Shown here: piece by piece, positions 45,954 through 56,787 of the stretch
Position numbering within the stretch: the first letter of the stretch is position 1
How the letters are laid out: every line of letters begins with the position of its first letter
DNA from: Entomortierella parvispora
Taxonomy: Eukaryota > Mortierellomycota > Mortierellomycetes > Mortierellales > Mortierellaceae
Assembly: GCA_963573315.1 (NCBI GenBank)
Contig: OY752148.1
Location: 372,001 to 436,000, forward strand
Reading direction: 5' to 3'
DNA length: 64,000 nucleotides
Translations under genes and position numbers: made by a program
Notes under the pieces: model-generated
What the model was told of the DNA's origin: nothing
The model's database searches: none
Seen by the model: only the letters and a program-made list of their open reading frames with translations

Positions 45954-47379
45954 GTTGTCGTGTTGCTGTTGGAACTGGATGGGTGTTGGAAGATTGGAGG
46001 CCAAGCTCTGTATGTGATAAAGAATCTTTGACAAAGGGAAACAGGATGGAGGTCTGACTGCTAGGAAAGCTACGGAAAGAAAGGAAAGAAAGGAAAAGAA
46101 GCAACAGATGAAAAAAAAAGGAAATCTTTTGGGTGGGAATGGTGGCAAAAAGCACGGGATTTCGCCACTGCTTTTTTGATCAATCGGGTTTGCTTCTGTT
46201 CCCCTCCAGCTGGGACAGGACGTCAAGCACCTCTACTGCGAATCGTGTCCTGCTTTCACCCCCCCGACTTTCTTTTCACTGCAAGTGCAGGAGCGAGGAC
46301 ATGGATATGATCCAACTAGGCAGAGTAAAGTCTTCTGTTCACGCAACTAGTCCCGACGACTGTATCCTGTAAAAGAAGGAGTTTTGGATCCATGGACCCC
46401 TGTATTGTCCTCATGGCTCAGGAACGATGGCTTCAGATAGTTCTCTATTACACCCCTCCCTGGATTTCAACGTCCCTTCAGAGCTGTTCTTTCTAAAACT
46501 GTCGACGAGGCGATCTTGGGTAATATTGGATACCACTGGAAGGGACGTTGTCAGTCTTGCTCAGGACTAGGATGTGGGGTTTGGAAACCTATCACTGAGC
46601 ATGACAACAGTGGCACCGTAGTGTCCTCGCCACAGAGCACCTGTGCATTAAGTCCTTGTTCTGTTTATGGGGGGAAAAGTAGCATACGGTTGCGAAGAGA
46701 GCATAACGAACCTCAGTGTAGACAGGGACAAGGAATTAAGCAATGTGAAACAGCAGAATGCTGAACGTCAACTAAACGACATTCAGTCTTATAACGAAGG
46801 TATTGCCAAGTGGCCGTTTCGGAGTGTAGCATAATCTGTTCTAGTGGATCGGAGGAATATTTTGAGATACATAACGAGAAGACACATCTTATATTGAAGT
46901 ACAACTAAGATACAAGTGGTTTTGAAGACTGGGGACAGGCTAGGACATCGCTGGTGGATGTGCATGGCTGACCCTCTGGAAGGCCCTAGAAAATAGCTAG
47001 AGTAATAGCAACATGTTTGCGACCATTCAAGTTCTGATGACCAGTCACTCTCCTTCCCGCCCATCCCGATTGTCGTACGATCAAGATGTGCTTGGGTTGA
47101 TATACTTCTTTTCAAGAGCCAGCTATGTCATAATTGCCAACTAGTCCTCGCTACGTTATCAATGATTGTTCGTACGACAAAGAAAATAATTGGAGCATAC
47201 TGCTTTTGCACCGCGGTTCGCTTTATCTCTTAGTTCTGCAAATTCGTGAAGCTGGAGAGGGAGAAAAATCGCGTCATGGTAGCTGATCCGACATCATCTC
47301 TTCCAGGCTGATAATCTTTCTCTTTTGGTAGGTGTAAGGACCACAACTCGTTGAAAGGGTCTTTCTGCTCTTGATTCTT
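45954..47379. other. gene-poor stretch, no gene recognised
   Basis: The first 200 bases are the leader of the coiled-coil gene, purine-rich on the + strand. The remainder has only short frames without splice signals or recognisable composition. Confidence 0.5.
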
Positions 47380-48060
47380 TATCAACAGATCCGGATCTTC
47401 CGCAAACAAATCGACTCCTCTCTTGATTCAGTTGTCACTGTTCTTTCGCTTCCAACACCTCCTGTCCTTGCATTTCTAGGTAAGACCGGAAATAGTAGAT
47501 TACTATGGTCAAATTCACGGATACCGAAGACAGAATACAGTATTTCAAGTAGCGACTTCTCTTGCACAAACGTGATGAGGGCCCCACGCGACTTAGGAAT
47601 CTGCACTGCGCTTGAAGTGGTCGACCCTGCTATTGCATTATCACCTTTTTCAGCATTCCCATGAATGTCACTTGATAAAAGGAGCCGATGAGCGCTGCAA
47701 GCGGACGGAGGCGAAAATTAAAATTAATAAAGAAATTACGAATATCTTTCTTTTGCAGGAAAGCGTTGTATTACCTGCCACTAACATCATCCATAACACT
47801 GACGGCTTTTTCATCCCCGACTCAATATGGTTTTTCTGTGTGCACCTCGCAAGTCTGACGTTCTTGCTGGATTGTGCTGCCAAATCACGGGGAGATGTAT
47901 CACCTCGCTTGAATTCGATGTTGGATATATCAATCCCGGCATATCGAAATAAGAGGTCTCATTTACGGCCACTGTCTGCAATATTCCCAAATTCGTTACA
48001 GAGATCCTTCTTGATGATCTTGGTCACTTCCAATTTGACTGTCCAAAGTGCTAGACATTG
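47380..48060 (-). pseudogene. decayed gene with a PD-(D/E)XK-like core
   Basis: Reading leftwards from 48060, one frame encodes a protein-like helical stretch (VTKIIKKDLCNEFGNIADSG). It hits a TGA at 47959-47961 and continues in the same frame as DLLFRYAGIDISNIEFKRGD. The spacing D-x13-E-x-K, followed by a basic helical stretch (SKNVRLARC), is that of the catalytic core of PD-(D/E)XK nucleases. A good donor (GCAG|GTAATAC) ends it. A further minus-strand frame continues at about 47640-47385 (VQIPKSRGALITFVQEKSLL) with a frame change. A single stop plus shifted downstream exons make this a recent pseudogene. The family is not identified. Confidence 0.5.
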
Positions 48061-49824
48061 TCAGTGCACAAATGGTCGATAAAGGTTGTCCAAACATATA
48101 AAAGAAGCAATGAGTCCAAGATGTTGTCCATAATGTGCTCGCATTTGTTGTGTGCTGCCTCCATTTGTCTAGCACCATCTCCATGAGTTGCTCACCACGA
48201 TGTGTCGACCTAGAAGTGGACTCACTATTAGGAAGTAGAAGACTAGATGACTAGTGGTATTTGGAGTCTCACTGCCTATCTTTTCATGTCATCCATTACC
48301 GGGTGTTGACCGCAATTGATCTTCGGGGTCGTTTGCGGCGACTTCGTCCCAGAATAAACTGTAGCTAGCTTATCTACTGCACAACAGATGGAACAAGAAC
48401 CATAAGTAGCCGGTCTGAGGATAGTGGGACAAGAATCCCAAGAAGCTGAAACTTACTATGATCTAATTAATCTTTAGAGTGAGTGTTCTCTCGCCGAGTC
48501 TAATATAGACTATACGAAAAGAGAAGCCTTTGTCTATCCGAGACGTTTTTGCATTTTCTTGGATATCGTCAGCCAGAGCAAGTTGCACTTTCAAATGAGA
48601 AACTGACCATATCAGTGATTGCAAAGCATTCTTATTGTCCGTTTAATCGAAACCGTGAGATGCCTCGACGGGTAGTTGGTTTTTGCTTGGTGTTCCAATG
48701 CCTCAACAAGAAGGCCAGCCGTTTTCATGGCTGAAATATGAGTGCTACAGAGATAGGGATAACACGATTAAGAGTCCCTATTGTAACTGTGGCTCCAAAA
48801 TTTCGGTAGCCCGCGGTGGACTTCATGTGCAGCAAGCGCACAGCATCGAGAGAAAGTTTACAACTTTGGGTTAATGCCACGTGCGGCCAGCTCAAGGCAG
48901 CAAGGGAGACAACTACTCAAATAACAAGGGTGGTTTTCACTGACTGCTTTTGCGATACATCACAACGCAAAGAGCGTTGAACATGTACATCGTGTATTGC
49001 ACACGGGCGCGAAGGAAATATATGGGATGTTTTTGATAAAAGGGTAAGGACTTGCCTTGATCTCCAGCTTTCGGATGGGAAGAAATGAGGAACACGAAAC
49101 AAGCAATGTAGTGGGTCAATCCGCGCTTTGGCAAAGCGCGTTTCGCCGCATGTGAGCTCAGCCATTGGCCTGCGTCAGGTGATTCATTTTAAGGGGCCCA
49201 GCTCCTTTGACTATAAAAGAAACAGGTTGTGTTTACTTTTTTTCCCATTTTTTTTGGTCTCCCGCTTTCCTTTTTTGGCCAATGTCTCAGTTGTTTCTTA
49301 CCAAGGTCACGTGGAATGTATGCATGCATGCGTTTTGACAGAGCATGGAACTTGGAACCCACAGACAGACCATGGAACCTCAGTACAGACACAGCATGGA
49401 ACGGTAGACAAATGCACTGCAGAGGGGCAGAAAGCAAGGAGTTCAATGCAGAGGGACAGAAAGCAGAGAATGCAATTTTCTCTTCAGGCGCTGTCCATGA
49501 CCGCCAGGAACGAACTAGCCGCAGGCTCCATAGCACGGCCAACAAACCGACATGTCCACACCAACGACAGTCTTTCCTGCCATGTAGACAGTATTAAAAT
49601 AATTGGCTTTCTGTGCGATATTGTCTTGTTTTCTTCAGCAAAATTCCTCTCCAACAGACTACGGCTATTGTTTTTCTTGCTCGACACCAGCGCTCGCCGA
49701 TCACTTTTGCACAGTACTCTAATAACTGGCTTGTTTCTGTTTTTCAAAATTGACGTGTTGTACTACGTGGGATGAAAAACAGGTCCGGCTTAGAGTCATG
49801 AAAGGGAAAGGGAGAAGACTGCGG
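48061..49824. other. gene-poor stretch flanking the palindrome
   Basis: Only short frames are seen. A frame at 48690-48873 contains a CNC-type cysteine cluster but has no context. Between 49340 and 49470 CATGGAAC occurs three times and GGG-CAGAAAGCA-type units twice. No gene is supported. Confidence 0.5.
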
Positions 49825-50060
49825 ACCAAATGCGCATGAATCTCTTCATCAAAACTCCCGTTTAATAAAAAAACAACAATTGTCGCTATTATTAATGGGA
49901 GGTGCGAGGAGTGTTCAGGAAGGAACTGGGGTCCAAGGTGTTGATGAAGTGAATCGATTGATTTGTTTGGTTGGCCTGTTACCACCGCGACTAAGGGGCA
50001 TGTGTGGTGGCAAAAAGGGTCATTGGATGCGACCCTCACCAGGACAAGCTTCGTTTTTGC

Positions 50061-50282
50061 TTAACAATCAGTGTTGCTTCCATTGGATCCGCAACAGTTG
50101 TTGAAATTGCCAAGATTTCCGTTGGTACCGGCAAAAGCGCAATCGTCCCCAGTCCAATCTCCACCCGACTGGCTACAGCAGTTTCTGCTGGCTCCGAAGT
50201 TGATGTTGGCTCCTTGCCAGCACTTGCAGGCCATCGCCGCTGCCATTTGAGCGCACACGATCATGATAATGGAGAGTTTCAT
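50061..50282 (-). CDS. small secreted cysteine-rich protein, copy 1 (73 aa)
   Basis: A single exon encodes a signal peptide (residues 1-18, MKLSIIMIVCAQMAAAMA) and a mature peptide of 55 residues with eight cysteines in the pattern C-x-C-x13-CC-x11-C-x14-CC-x8-C, ending on the last cysteine. It is rich in Gly, Asn and Ser. The pattern has two CC pairs like a hydrophobin, but the order of single and paired cysteines differs (C-C-CC-C-CC-C instead of C-CC-C-C-CC-C), so it is not one. Size, secretion and cysteine content fit fungal small secreted proteins of the effector or antimicrobial kind; the function is unknown. A TATATAAA lies 97-104 bases upstream. The DNA is identical to the copy at 52762-52983. 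Confidence 0.8.
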   Translation of the reverse strand: MKLSIIMIVCAQMAAAMACKCWQGANINFGASRNCCSQSGGDWTGDDCAFAGTNGNLGNFNNCCGSNGSNTDC

Positions 50283-50378
50283 ATTGGATTCTTGAGTGTT
50301 GTTGGAGGTCTGGAGTCTTGAGAGGGAGGATCAGATGTGTTTGGGTGAAAAAAAAAGATGGTGGGTATGCCCGACCTC

Positions 50379-50386
50379 TTTATATA
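50379..50386 (-). promoter_or_regulatory. TATA box of cysteine-rich gene copy 1
   Basis: TATATAAA on the minus strand, about 100 bases upstream of the start codon. The mirror copy is at 52658-52665. Confidence 0.65.
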
Positions 50387-50666
50387 CATGAGAAGGGAGG
50401 CTAGTGTCGACTTATCATTTTGAAGTTACGAGAGAAACAAATGGGAATATTTCGTTTATGGGGAAGGAACGAACAGATGGTTATGCGCTATGCGATTGCC
50501 GAAAGGGTCGTGGGAATGCAGACAGTAAGAAAAAAAAAGGATGGGCGCCAACTTTGCATCTCCACTGCAGAGAGAAACAAAGGTGCAAGGATCCTGCGCG
50601 ATTGGGCTCGGGCAGAGAGAGAGAGACAAAGGTGCTATGACACCATTGGCTCCTGCGCGATCGGGC

Positions 50667-50930
50667 TCAGGGCAGAGCCCCGGCAGAGAGAGACAAAGGT
50701 GCTAGGACACCCCAGGCTCCTACGCGATTGGCTCGGGCGTTGACGTCGGGTGTTTGGCTCGGTGCGGGAAGTACGGTGTCAATATTCAGTTTGTTCAGCT
50801 CCCTGTCTAGCTCCTCGTCTTCCATGTCGAATGCGTCAGTGGCAGCACATGTTCTGTACTGATCGTCCTCATTGTAAAGGCCGTCGTCCTCGATGTAGTC
50901 CGAGGGAGCTGTGTCTTTAGAGGCGCTCAT
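50667..50930 (-). pseudogene. acidic small reading frame, palindrome copy A
   Basis: The first ATG (50930) opens a frame that begins MSASKDTAPSDYIEDD and contains a very acidic helix (FDMEDEELDRELNKLNID). Copies exist at 51247-51486 (same strand) and 52180-52377 (opposite strand, internally deleted). The downstream end runs into low-complexity repeat sequence. It may be a relic of a gene carried by the duplicated block. There is no recognised family, and whether it is expressed is open. Confidence 0.35.
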
Positions 50931-51165
50931 GGATGGGGTGGTGGAGTTGTGTGTGGCAATAGGCGATTCTTCTCAGAACGTGCTAGCTAAATTGCATGAT
51001 GCAGAGGGGTCTGTCCCCTTCGAATGTCTGCGAGGAGAGGATGGTGTGTGTGTGTGTGTAACTCTGGTGTCGTTGAAAAAACCGAAACGGATAGGGTACC
51101 TCCCTCCACTCTGCGGTTATTATTGATTCTACCTTGTCTGACCGTTACACTGAGCTAGCCGTAGA

Positions 51166-51982
51166 CACCACCCGGAAATTCTTTTTATCCCGCAGGTATG
51201 CAGCTCCTGCACGATTGGGCTCGGGCGTTGACGCGAAGTGACGTGATCATGATGCCTGCTGGTTAGTGGGTGTTTGGTTCGGTGTGGGAAGTACGGTGTC
51301 AATATTCAGTTCGTTCAGCTCCCTGTCTAGCTCCTCGTCTTCCATGTCGAATGCGTCAGTGGCAGCACATGTTCTGTACTGATCGTCCTCATTGTAAAGG
51401 TCGTTGTCCTCAACATAGTGCGAGGGAGCTGTGTCTTTAGAGGCGCTCATGGATGGGGTGGTGGAGTTGTGTGTGGGAATAGGCAATTGTTCTCAGAACG
51501 TGCTAGCTAAATTGCATAATGCAGGGGGTCTGTCCCCTTCGAATGTCTGCGAGGAGAGGATGATGTGTGTGTGTGTGTAACTCTAGTGTCGTTGAAAAAA
51601 CCGAAACGGATAGGGTACCTCCCTCCACTCTGCGGTTAATTTGATTCTACCTTGTCTGACCGTGACACTGACCTAGCCGTTGACACCGCCCGGAATAGAA
51701 TCTTTTTATCCCGCAGGTATGCAGTCTCTCCATTGGCTCCTGCGCGATTTTCTCAGGCGTTGACGCCGGGTGTTTGGTTCGGTGCGGGAAGAGCGAGGGC
51801 AGGGAACAGCGAGTGCAAGGAACGCGAGGTCAGGGAACAGCAAGGCACAACATATCACGGTCAGACAAGGCAGGATCTAGAAGGCGAGGGAAAGTAAAGG
51901 TTTATTGTTGAACTGCAGACTGGGGATTAAGGCAAGGGGACAAGGGGAGATGTATACTAGAGCGAGAAGTAAGACCAGCCAG
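51166..51982. repeat. palindrome centre with a direct copy of part of the left arm
   Basis: About 51190-51720 repeats left-arm sequence 50716-51190 in the same orientation (CGAGGGAGCT at 50901 and 51421, 520 bases apart). A third partial start is at about 51735. Copy 2 carries about 30 extra bases (51230-51265). The centre is therefore an asymmetric spacer, not a perfect hairpin loop. Confidence 0.85.
51247..51486 (-). other. acidic small reading frame, copy B (complete)
   Basis: This is the longest version of the acidic frame. Its ATG at about 51450 starts MSASKDTAPSHYVEDN and the frame ends in NQTPTNQQAS. It is highly acidic, with no signal peptide and no cysteine pattern. It differs from copy A at several residues (ELNELNID for ELNKLNID), so the two have diverged as direct repeats. 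Confidence 0.35.
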
Positions 51983-52179
51983 GTCTACGGCTGAGTCAGT
52001 CAAGGTCAGACAAGGTAGAATCAATAATAACCGCAGAGTGGAGAGAGGTACCCTATCCGTTTCGGTTTTTTCAACGACACTAGAGTTACACACACACACA
52101 CACCATCCTCTCCTCGCAGACATTCGAAGGGGACAGACCCCCTGCATTATGCAATTTAGCTAGCACGTTCTGAGAACAA

Positions 52180-52377
52180 TTGCCTATTCCCACACACAAC
52201 TCCACCACCCCATCCATGAGCGCCTCTAAAGACACAGCTCCCTCGGACTACATCGAGAATATTGACACCGTTCTTCCCGCACCGAGCCAAACACCCGACG
52301 TCAACGCCCGAGCCAATCGCGTAGGAGCCAGGGGTGTCCTAGCGCCTTTGTCTCTCTCTACCGGGGCTCTTCCCTGA
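52180..52377 (+). pseudogene. acidic small reading frame, copy C, internally deleted
   Basis: It begins MSASKDTAPSDYIEN like copy A but jumps directly to IDTVLPAPSQTPDVN, losing the acidic helix. The loss corresponds to the ~105-base deletion that distinguishes the two arms and stays in frame. Confidence 0.4.
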
Positions 52378-52657
52378 GCCCAATCGTGCAGGCGCCAATG
52401 GTGTCCTAGCACCTTTGTCTCTCTCTCTCTGCCCGAGCCCAATCGCGCAGGATCCTTGCACCTTTGTTTCTCTCTGCAGTGGAGATGCAAAGTTGGCGCC
52501 CATCCTTTTTTTTTCTTACTGTCTGCATTCCCACGACCCTTTCGGCAATCGCATAGCGCATAACCATCTGTTCGTTCCTTCCCCATAAACGAAATATTCC
52601 CATTTGTTTCTCTCGTAACTTCAAAATGATAAGTCGACACTAGCCTCCCTTCTCATG

Positions 52658-52665
52658 TATATAAA
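52658..52665 (+). promoter_or_regulatory. TATA box of cysteine-rich gene copy 2
   Basis: TATATAAA about 100 bases upstream of the ATG at 52762, followed by a T-run and a C/A-rich leader. Confidence 0.65.
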
Positions 52666-52761
52666 GAGGTCGGGCATACCCACCATCTTTTTTTTTCACC
52701 CAAACACATCTGATCCTCCCTCTCAAGACTCCAGACCTCCAACAACACTCAAGAATCCAAT

Positions 52762-52983
52762 ATGAAACTCTCCATTATCATGATCGTGTGCGCTCAAATG
52801 GCAGCGGCGATGGCCTGCAAGTGCTGGCAAGGAGCCAACATCAACTTCGGAGCCAGCAGAAACTGCTGTAGCCAGTCGGGTGGAGATTGGACTGGGGACG
52901 ATTGCGCTTTTGCCGGTACCAACGGAAATCTTGGCAATTTCAACAACTGTTGCGGATCCAATGGAAGCAACACTGATTGTTAA
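52762..52983 (+). CDS. small secreted cysteine-rich protein, copy 2 (73 aa)
   Basis: Identical in protein and, as far as I can compare by eye, in DNA to the copy at 50061-50282, but on the opposite strand, so both are transcribed outward from the palindrome. Signal peptide and eight-cysteine pattern are as described for copy 1. The leader and ~300 bases of upstream DNA, including the TATA box, are duplicated too, so both copies should respond to the same signals. Confidence 0.8.
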   Translation: MKLSIIMIVCAQMAAAMACKCWQGANINFGASRNCCSQSGGDWTGDDCAFAGTNGNLGNFNNCCGSNGSNTDC

Positions 52984-53387
52984 GCAAAAACGAAGCTTGT
53001 CCTGGTGAGGGTCGCATCCAATGACCCTTTTTGCCACCACACATGCCCCTTAGTCGCGGTGGTAACAGGCCAACCAAACAAATCAATCGATTCACTTCAT
53101 CAACACCTTGGACCCCAGTTCCTTCCTGAACACTCCTCGCACCTCCCATTAATAATAGTGACAATTGTTGTTTTTTTATTAAACGGGAGTTCTGATGAAG
53201 AGATGTATGTGCATTTGGTATTTCTCCGTATGGCCATGTGTAAGTTTCAGATCAGTATTTCCTGATAAAACGCGGTATAACAAGACAACAAAGAAGGACG
53301 TCGTAGGATGGAGGCGCGTGAAGACAGTTGGATTATTTCTTTCTTCTTGATGATGATATCGCACCATAGTGCATCACCTCTGAACGC

Positions 53388-53593
53388 TCATCCACACCCC
53401 ACATCCCACTGCACACTGCACACTGCACACATGCACACAGTGCACATATCCACACATCCGCACACTCACCGTATTCCTACACCCAAGCTCTCTTCTCGCT
53501 TTGGCCCTTCCACGATCATCGTCACACACTCGCTACCGCACTATCCACTACCACCCCACTGTCATCCATCATCACACACACACACACACACAC
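53388..53593. repeat. CA-rich low-complexity tract and (CA)n microsatellite
   Basis: GCACACT-type units recur at 53400-53470, and an uninterrupted (CA)n runs from about 53573 to 53592. No gene is seen between 53220 and 54150. Confidence 0.8.
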
Positions 53594-54149
53594 GTCTTTG
53601 GTCTGCAAAATGAGTACCCCTGAAACGACTCTTAACCAGAAATGGTCCCCTATCTGAGAGAGTTGACTTTTTTTCATTCGAAGCTAATCTTTCGGAAGTG
53701 CGCTCCGAATGGAAGGAGGGTGCGCGTGGACGCCTTGCTGCTTTCCTGCCCCTCTGTTCACGCAACATCCTTAACACCGCCTTCAGTTCTAGTTCCCATG
53801 CCAAGCCAGAATTTCTTACGCCTTTTCTTGAGCTCGTTCTTCTCCCAAACGAGTCATTTTTGAGGTCCGGTGGACAGTGAAAACTAAGGAAAGTTATTTT
53901 CGTCACTTTTTCTTTACCTTTCTTTTCTTACGCGCTTTTTCTCGCGAGAATGGCTGCTGCAAACGAACTCGCACAAATAATCCGCCTCTTGTTCCTGCTG
54001 ATCGTGATACTCGATGGTAAAGGTTTCCAAAAAAAAATTGCACCCGCACTTTTGTGAGGAATATCAGGACTTTTTTATGAGCTATTGGTACGGTGTTGCT
54101 TGGCGGAAGATACACATTCTTCGTCATCTTCAATGACACACAACATACT

Positions 54150-55600
54150 TCCAATCTCGAAAATGAAGGCCACCACCACCACCATAGCCACTTCCAGTTA
54201 CGGACTAGGAGTTCTGCGCATCACTGCCGACAGGATTTTGGCCACAAAGGCCGAGGCTCGCGTAATGATATTGGTCACCAGAAGCGCCGGAGACTTGTCT
54301 GGAAACTGTTCATGATTTGCGATGGCATCTTGTACGGTCGATACACCGATCGCGATCATTTCGACCATTGTCCCAATGACACTCAACGATATTTTTCCCG
54401 GCCGGCTGCTTCGACAAATTACTGAGGACGGTAATCAGCCCCAGTCCCCATGCAGCCCGACGTCGTCCAAGCGCTGGACAATAACGAGTTTCTTTAGGGA
54501 AACTAATGATCTAAGAAATAGCAGCTATACCCAGGCTCCAAATCGAAATCTTGGTTTCCACCGTGTCACCCCCACCAATACAGGCCAAAAACTGCGATGA
54601 GGACGTCGGAGAACAATTTCAACACCCCCATAAAAGTGGGCCGTGAGTCGTCGACCTCTTTGGACATTACATCCATGGAACCTGCACCGCCGGCCTTTTG
54701 TATCTCTCGAACTGCCAACGTCGGCACCTTGGTCTCTTGAGCCGTGGTAGCCGTCCCATGGGGCATCTGATTGATGGTATTGGTGATGACAGTGACATGG
54801 ATGGCGAAGATGAGCGCGATCGCGTTCAACACTGTAAAGTTTTGGCCAGGAGCAATCATATTCCTGAGCGAGGGTGTCAACAGTGGGATATTGATGAGGA
54901 AGAGTCCTTAAGAGTCCCGAAGATCTCAATAACCTATTCCAAGAGCCCAAGCACGACCATCTTGAGCAGATTTGTCACGTCGGCCAAAAGCATCACAGAG
55001 TTTGTTTTCAAGATGTCTGAGATGGGGACTTGCCTGGACTATGAGCTTTGTCATGACCGCCGTCCAAATATCCTTGATCCGGTCCTTCAGTTTCTCCAAC
55101 CTTAGTGCAAGAATGAATCTTTTCAAAGACGTGTGCAAACGGATTGTCATCTGCGGAACTTTCTCCTTCATGAGAGCTCTGGCCTGTAGAGGTGATATCA
55201 CACGCGGCTATTGTTTCATCTACACCACCATGTTGCAGCTGATAGTTTGCCCAATTGGCGCCAGGACCATTCACGGCTTTAGACAATGTAGTCGATCCAG
55301 GCTACAGAGACCGTGTACTATCGGGGTTGTATTGATGGACCAAGGTAGAGTCGTTCTCGTCTATTCCCAAGACGTGCCCCTTCAGATGGTCAAACCACGC
55401 TGCGACTTGGGGTTTAATCTCGGACACAGAATTCTGGAAGCTGTCAAGAGTGGTGTTGACAGGGTTGACAATCTGTATTTGGGTGGCAAGGATGTCCTTC
55501 TAGCCCGATCGACTCGATCAGCGTTTTGACATCGTCGAAAATCTCTTGGGTCTACCCAGGCAGCGGCTTCGAGAACAAGTGAGACGCAACCCATGCTTTA
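54150..55600 (-). pseudogene. decayed helical-protein gene, family not recognised
   Basis: The minus strand carries protein-like pieces in order but in changing frames: near 55560 (EIFDDVKTLIESIG), 55440-55340 (EIKPQVAAWFDHLKGHVLGI), 55190-54960 (LEKLKDRIKDIWTAVMTK), 54880-54570 (NFTVLNAIALIFAIHVTVIT) and 54380-54200 (VQDAIANHEQFPDKSPALLV). All are predicted helical, some hydrophobic. Stops and frame changes prevent any single model, and the shifts are too close for introns. It is a degenerate gene of unknown function. Confidence 0.4.
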
Positions 55601-56787
55601 CTTCTGACGACGTGTCAAAGGGGAGGAGTGTCAAAGGGGAGGATTGGAGGCTGTCTGTGACGCCGCTGGTGGTCCTCTGATATTCCTAGGGACGGACCGA
55701 GATGCGATGCAGAGAACGTGATTCAGCGCCATAGCAACGTATAATGGCTTGAAGCTCGAATAGCGCCATGGCGACTGCCTCAGGATGATCAGATGCGGTG
55801 GAGTACGGGAGCCATCAATCTCCTGTTCGTGCGGCCCCGTCAGAATCTGAGTTTGAAATGTAGGCATTTCGGAGCGCGCGAGGTCGACGCGTCGTTGCTG
55901 GGTCTAGAACCTATTTGTGGGAACAGCGTCGTTATTTACGAGCCTCTTCTACACCAAGCCACCCAGCCCGCGCCCTCCGCCCTTCGGTCACTCTCCTGGC
56001 AGCGTCACGTCAGATCCCACGAATTTTTCTTTGTGGAACTTGTTCGCCCTGTTCATGGGGTGCAGGGCGAACAATAAACAACATGCCCACATGGCAAGGC
56101 AAGGCACAGCAACAATCGCTTGAAGGGAACACAAAAATGTTGAAAGCAAACAAGTGAGCACCAATCGACACGCAAGGAAAACAGATGGCAAAATGAGCAT
56201 CAATTTAGCCTTATAAAGAATGGCTCGCACAGACCGATGGCTCTCTCATTCTTTTTCGATCGAAGACAAGTTTTTCAGGGAGATGAAACAACAGCCCTTG
56301 CAGACAGATATCCACGCGGACGAACAATAGGCAATCATGAAGCAGCATGGATAGGGAAATAAAAGAAGGGCATGCTGTTATTCTGCTTTATGAATTCAAA
56401 GAGGGGTCCAATCCGCATCTACTCTGGCTCTCCAGGCTAATTTCGGAAATTGGATATATACGAGACTTTCATTTGATACCAGAAGCAACATCTCTACATA
56501 AGTTAGTTGCACAGATGGCAAAGCAGCACCTCGGTGTTGACAATGACCGCCCGCAGCCCAAAGAAGAAAGAAAATCCACTGCGAGGGGAGTACCGAGTAC
56601 AGAAATTTCTCTTCTTGCTCTTACCCTGTTTTTTATCCCTCTCTTCACTATCCCTTCAGGTCCGCTGCCGCCCTTTACCCCTTCCTCCCCTCCCCCCTCT
56701 CTGTTTCCCTTCAAAACTCCCTCCACTCTCCATGTCTTCTTTCTGTCGTTCTCCCATTCTTTTCCCCTCTGTCTCTCTCCTTTTTCA
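55601..56787. other. intergenic, upstream of the aspartic protease
   Basis: Two direct copies of a short GGGGAGGA-TGTCAAA unit lie near 55615-55640. The last 150 bases are a C/T-rich leader. The open frame at 56347-56892 shares the protease start but looks like read-through of the leader. Confidence 0.5.

Larger units (their letters stand above)
49825..51165. repeat. left arm of a 3.4-kb imperfect palindrome
   Basis: This arm is the inverted copy of 51983-53219. In the outer part, left plus right coordinates sum to 103044 (for example 50061 with 52983). From about 49900 to 50635 the arms look essentially identical. Outside and inside that core there are point differences, and the left arm keeps about 105 bases (about 50787-50893) missing from the right. 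The flanks diverge abruptly at ACCAAATGC with no obvious target-site duplication. Confidence 0.95.
51983..53219. repeat. right arm of the 3.4-kb palindrome
   Basis: Inverted copy of 49825-51165, about 104 bases shorter because of an internal deletion just after GTGTCAATATTC (reverse strand). It holds cysteine-rich gene copy 2 and the deleted acidic frame (52180-52377). Confidence 0.95.

Noticed and set aside
50061..50282. Hydrophobin identity for the eight-cysteine secreted protein
   Set aside because: It has eight cysteines and two CC pairs, but the order C-C-CC-C-CC-C differs from the hydrophobin order, and the peptide is Asn/Gly-rich rather than hydrophobic.
50004..50640. Plus-strand frames (105 and 78 codons) in the left palindrome arm, mirrored on the right
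   Set aside because: They are antisense to, or just upstream of, the cysteine-rich gene. Identical copies arise only because the DNA is duplicated, and their composition is not protein-like.
49825..53219. Palindrome as a DNA transposon with long terminal inverted repeats
   Set aside because: No transposase and no target-site duplication at the ends; the arm ends are ragged.
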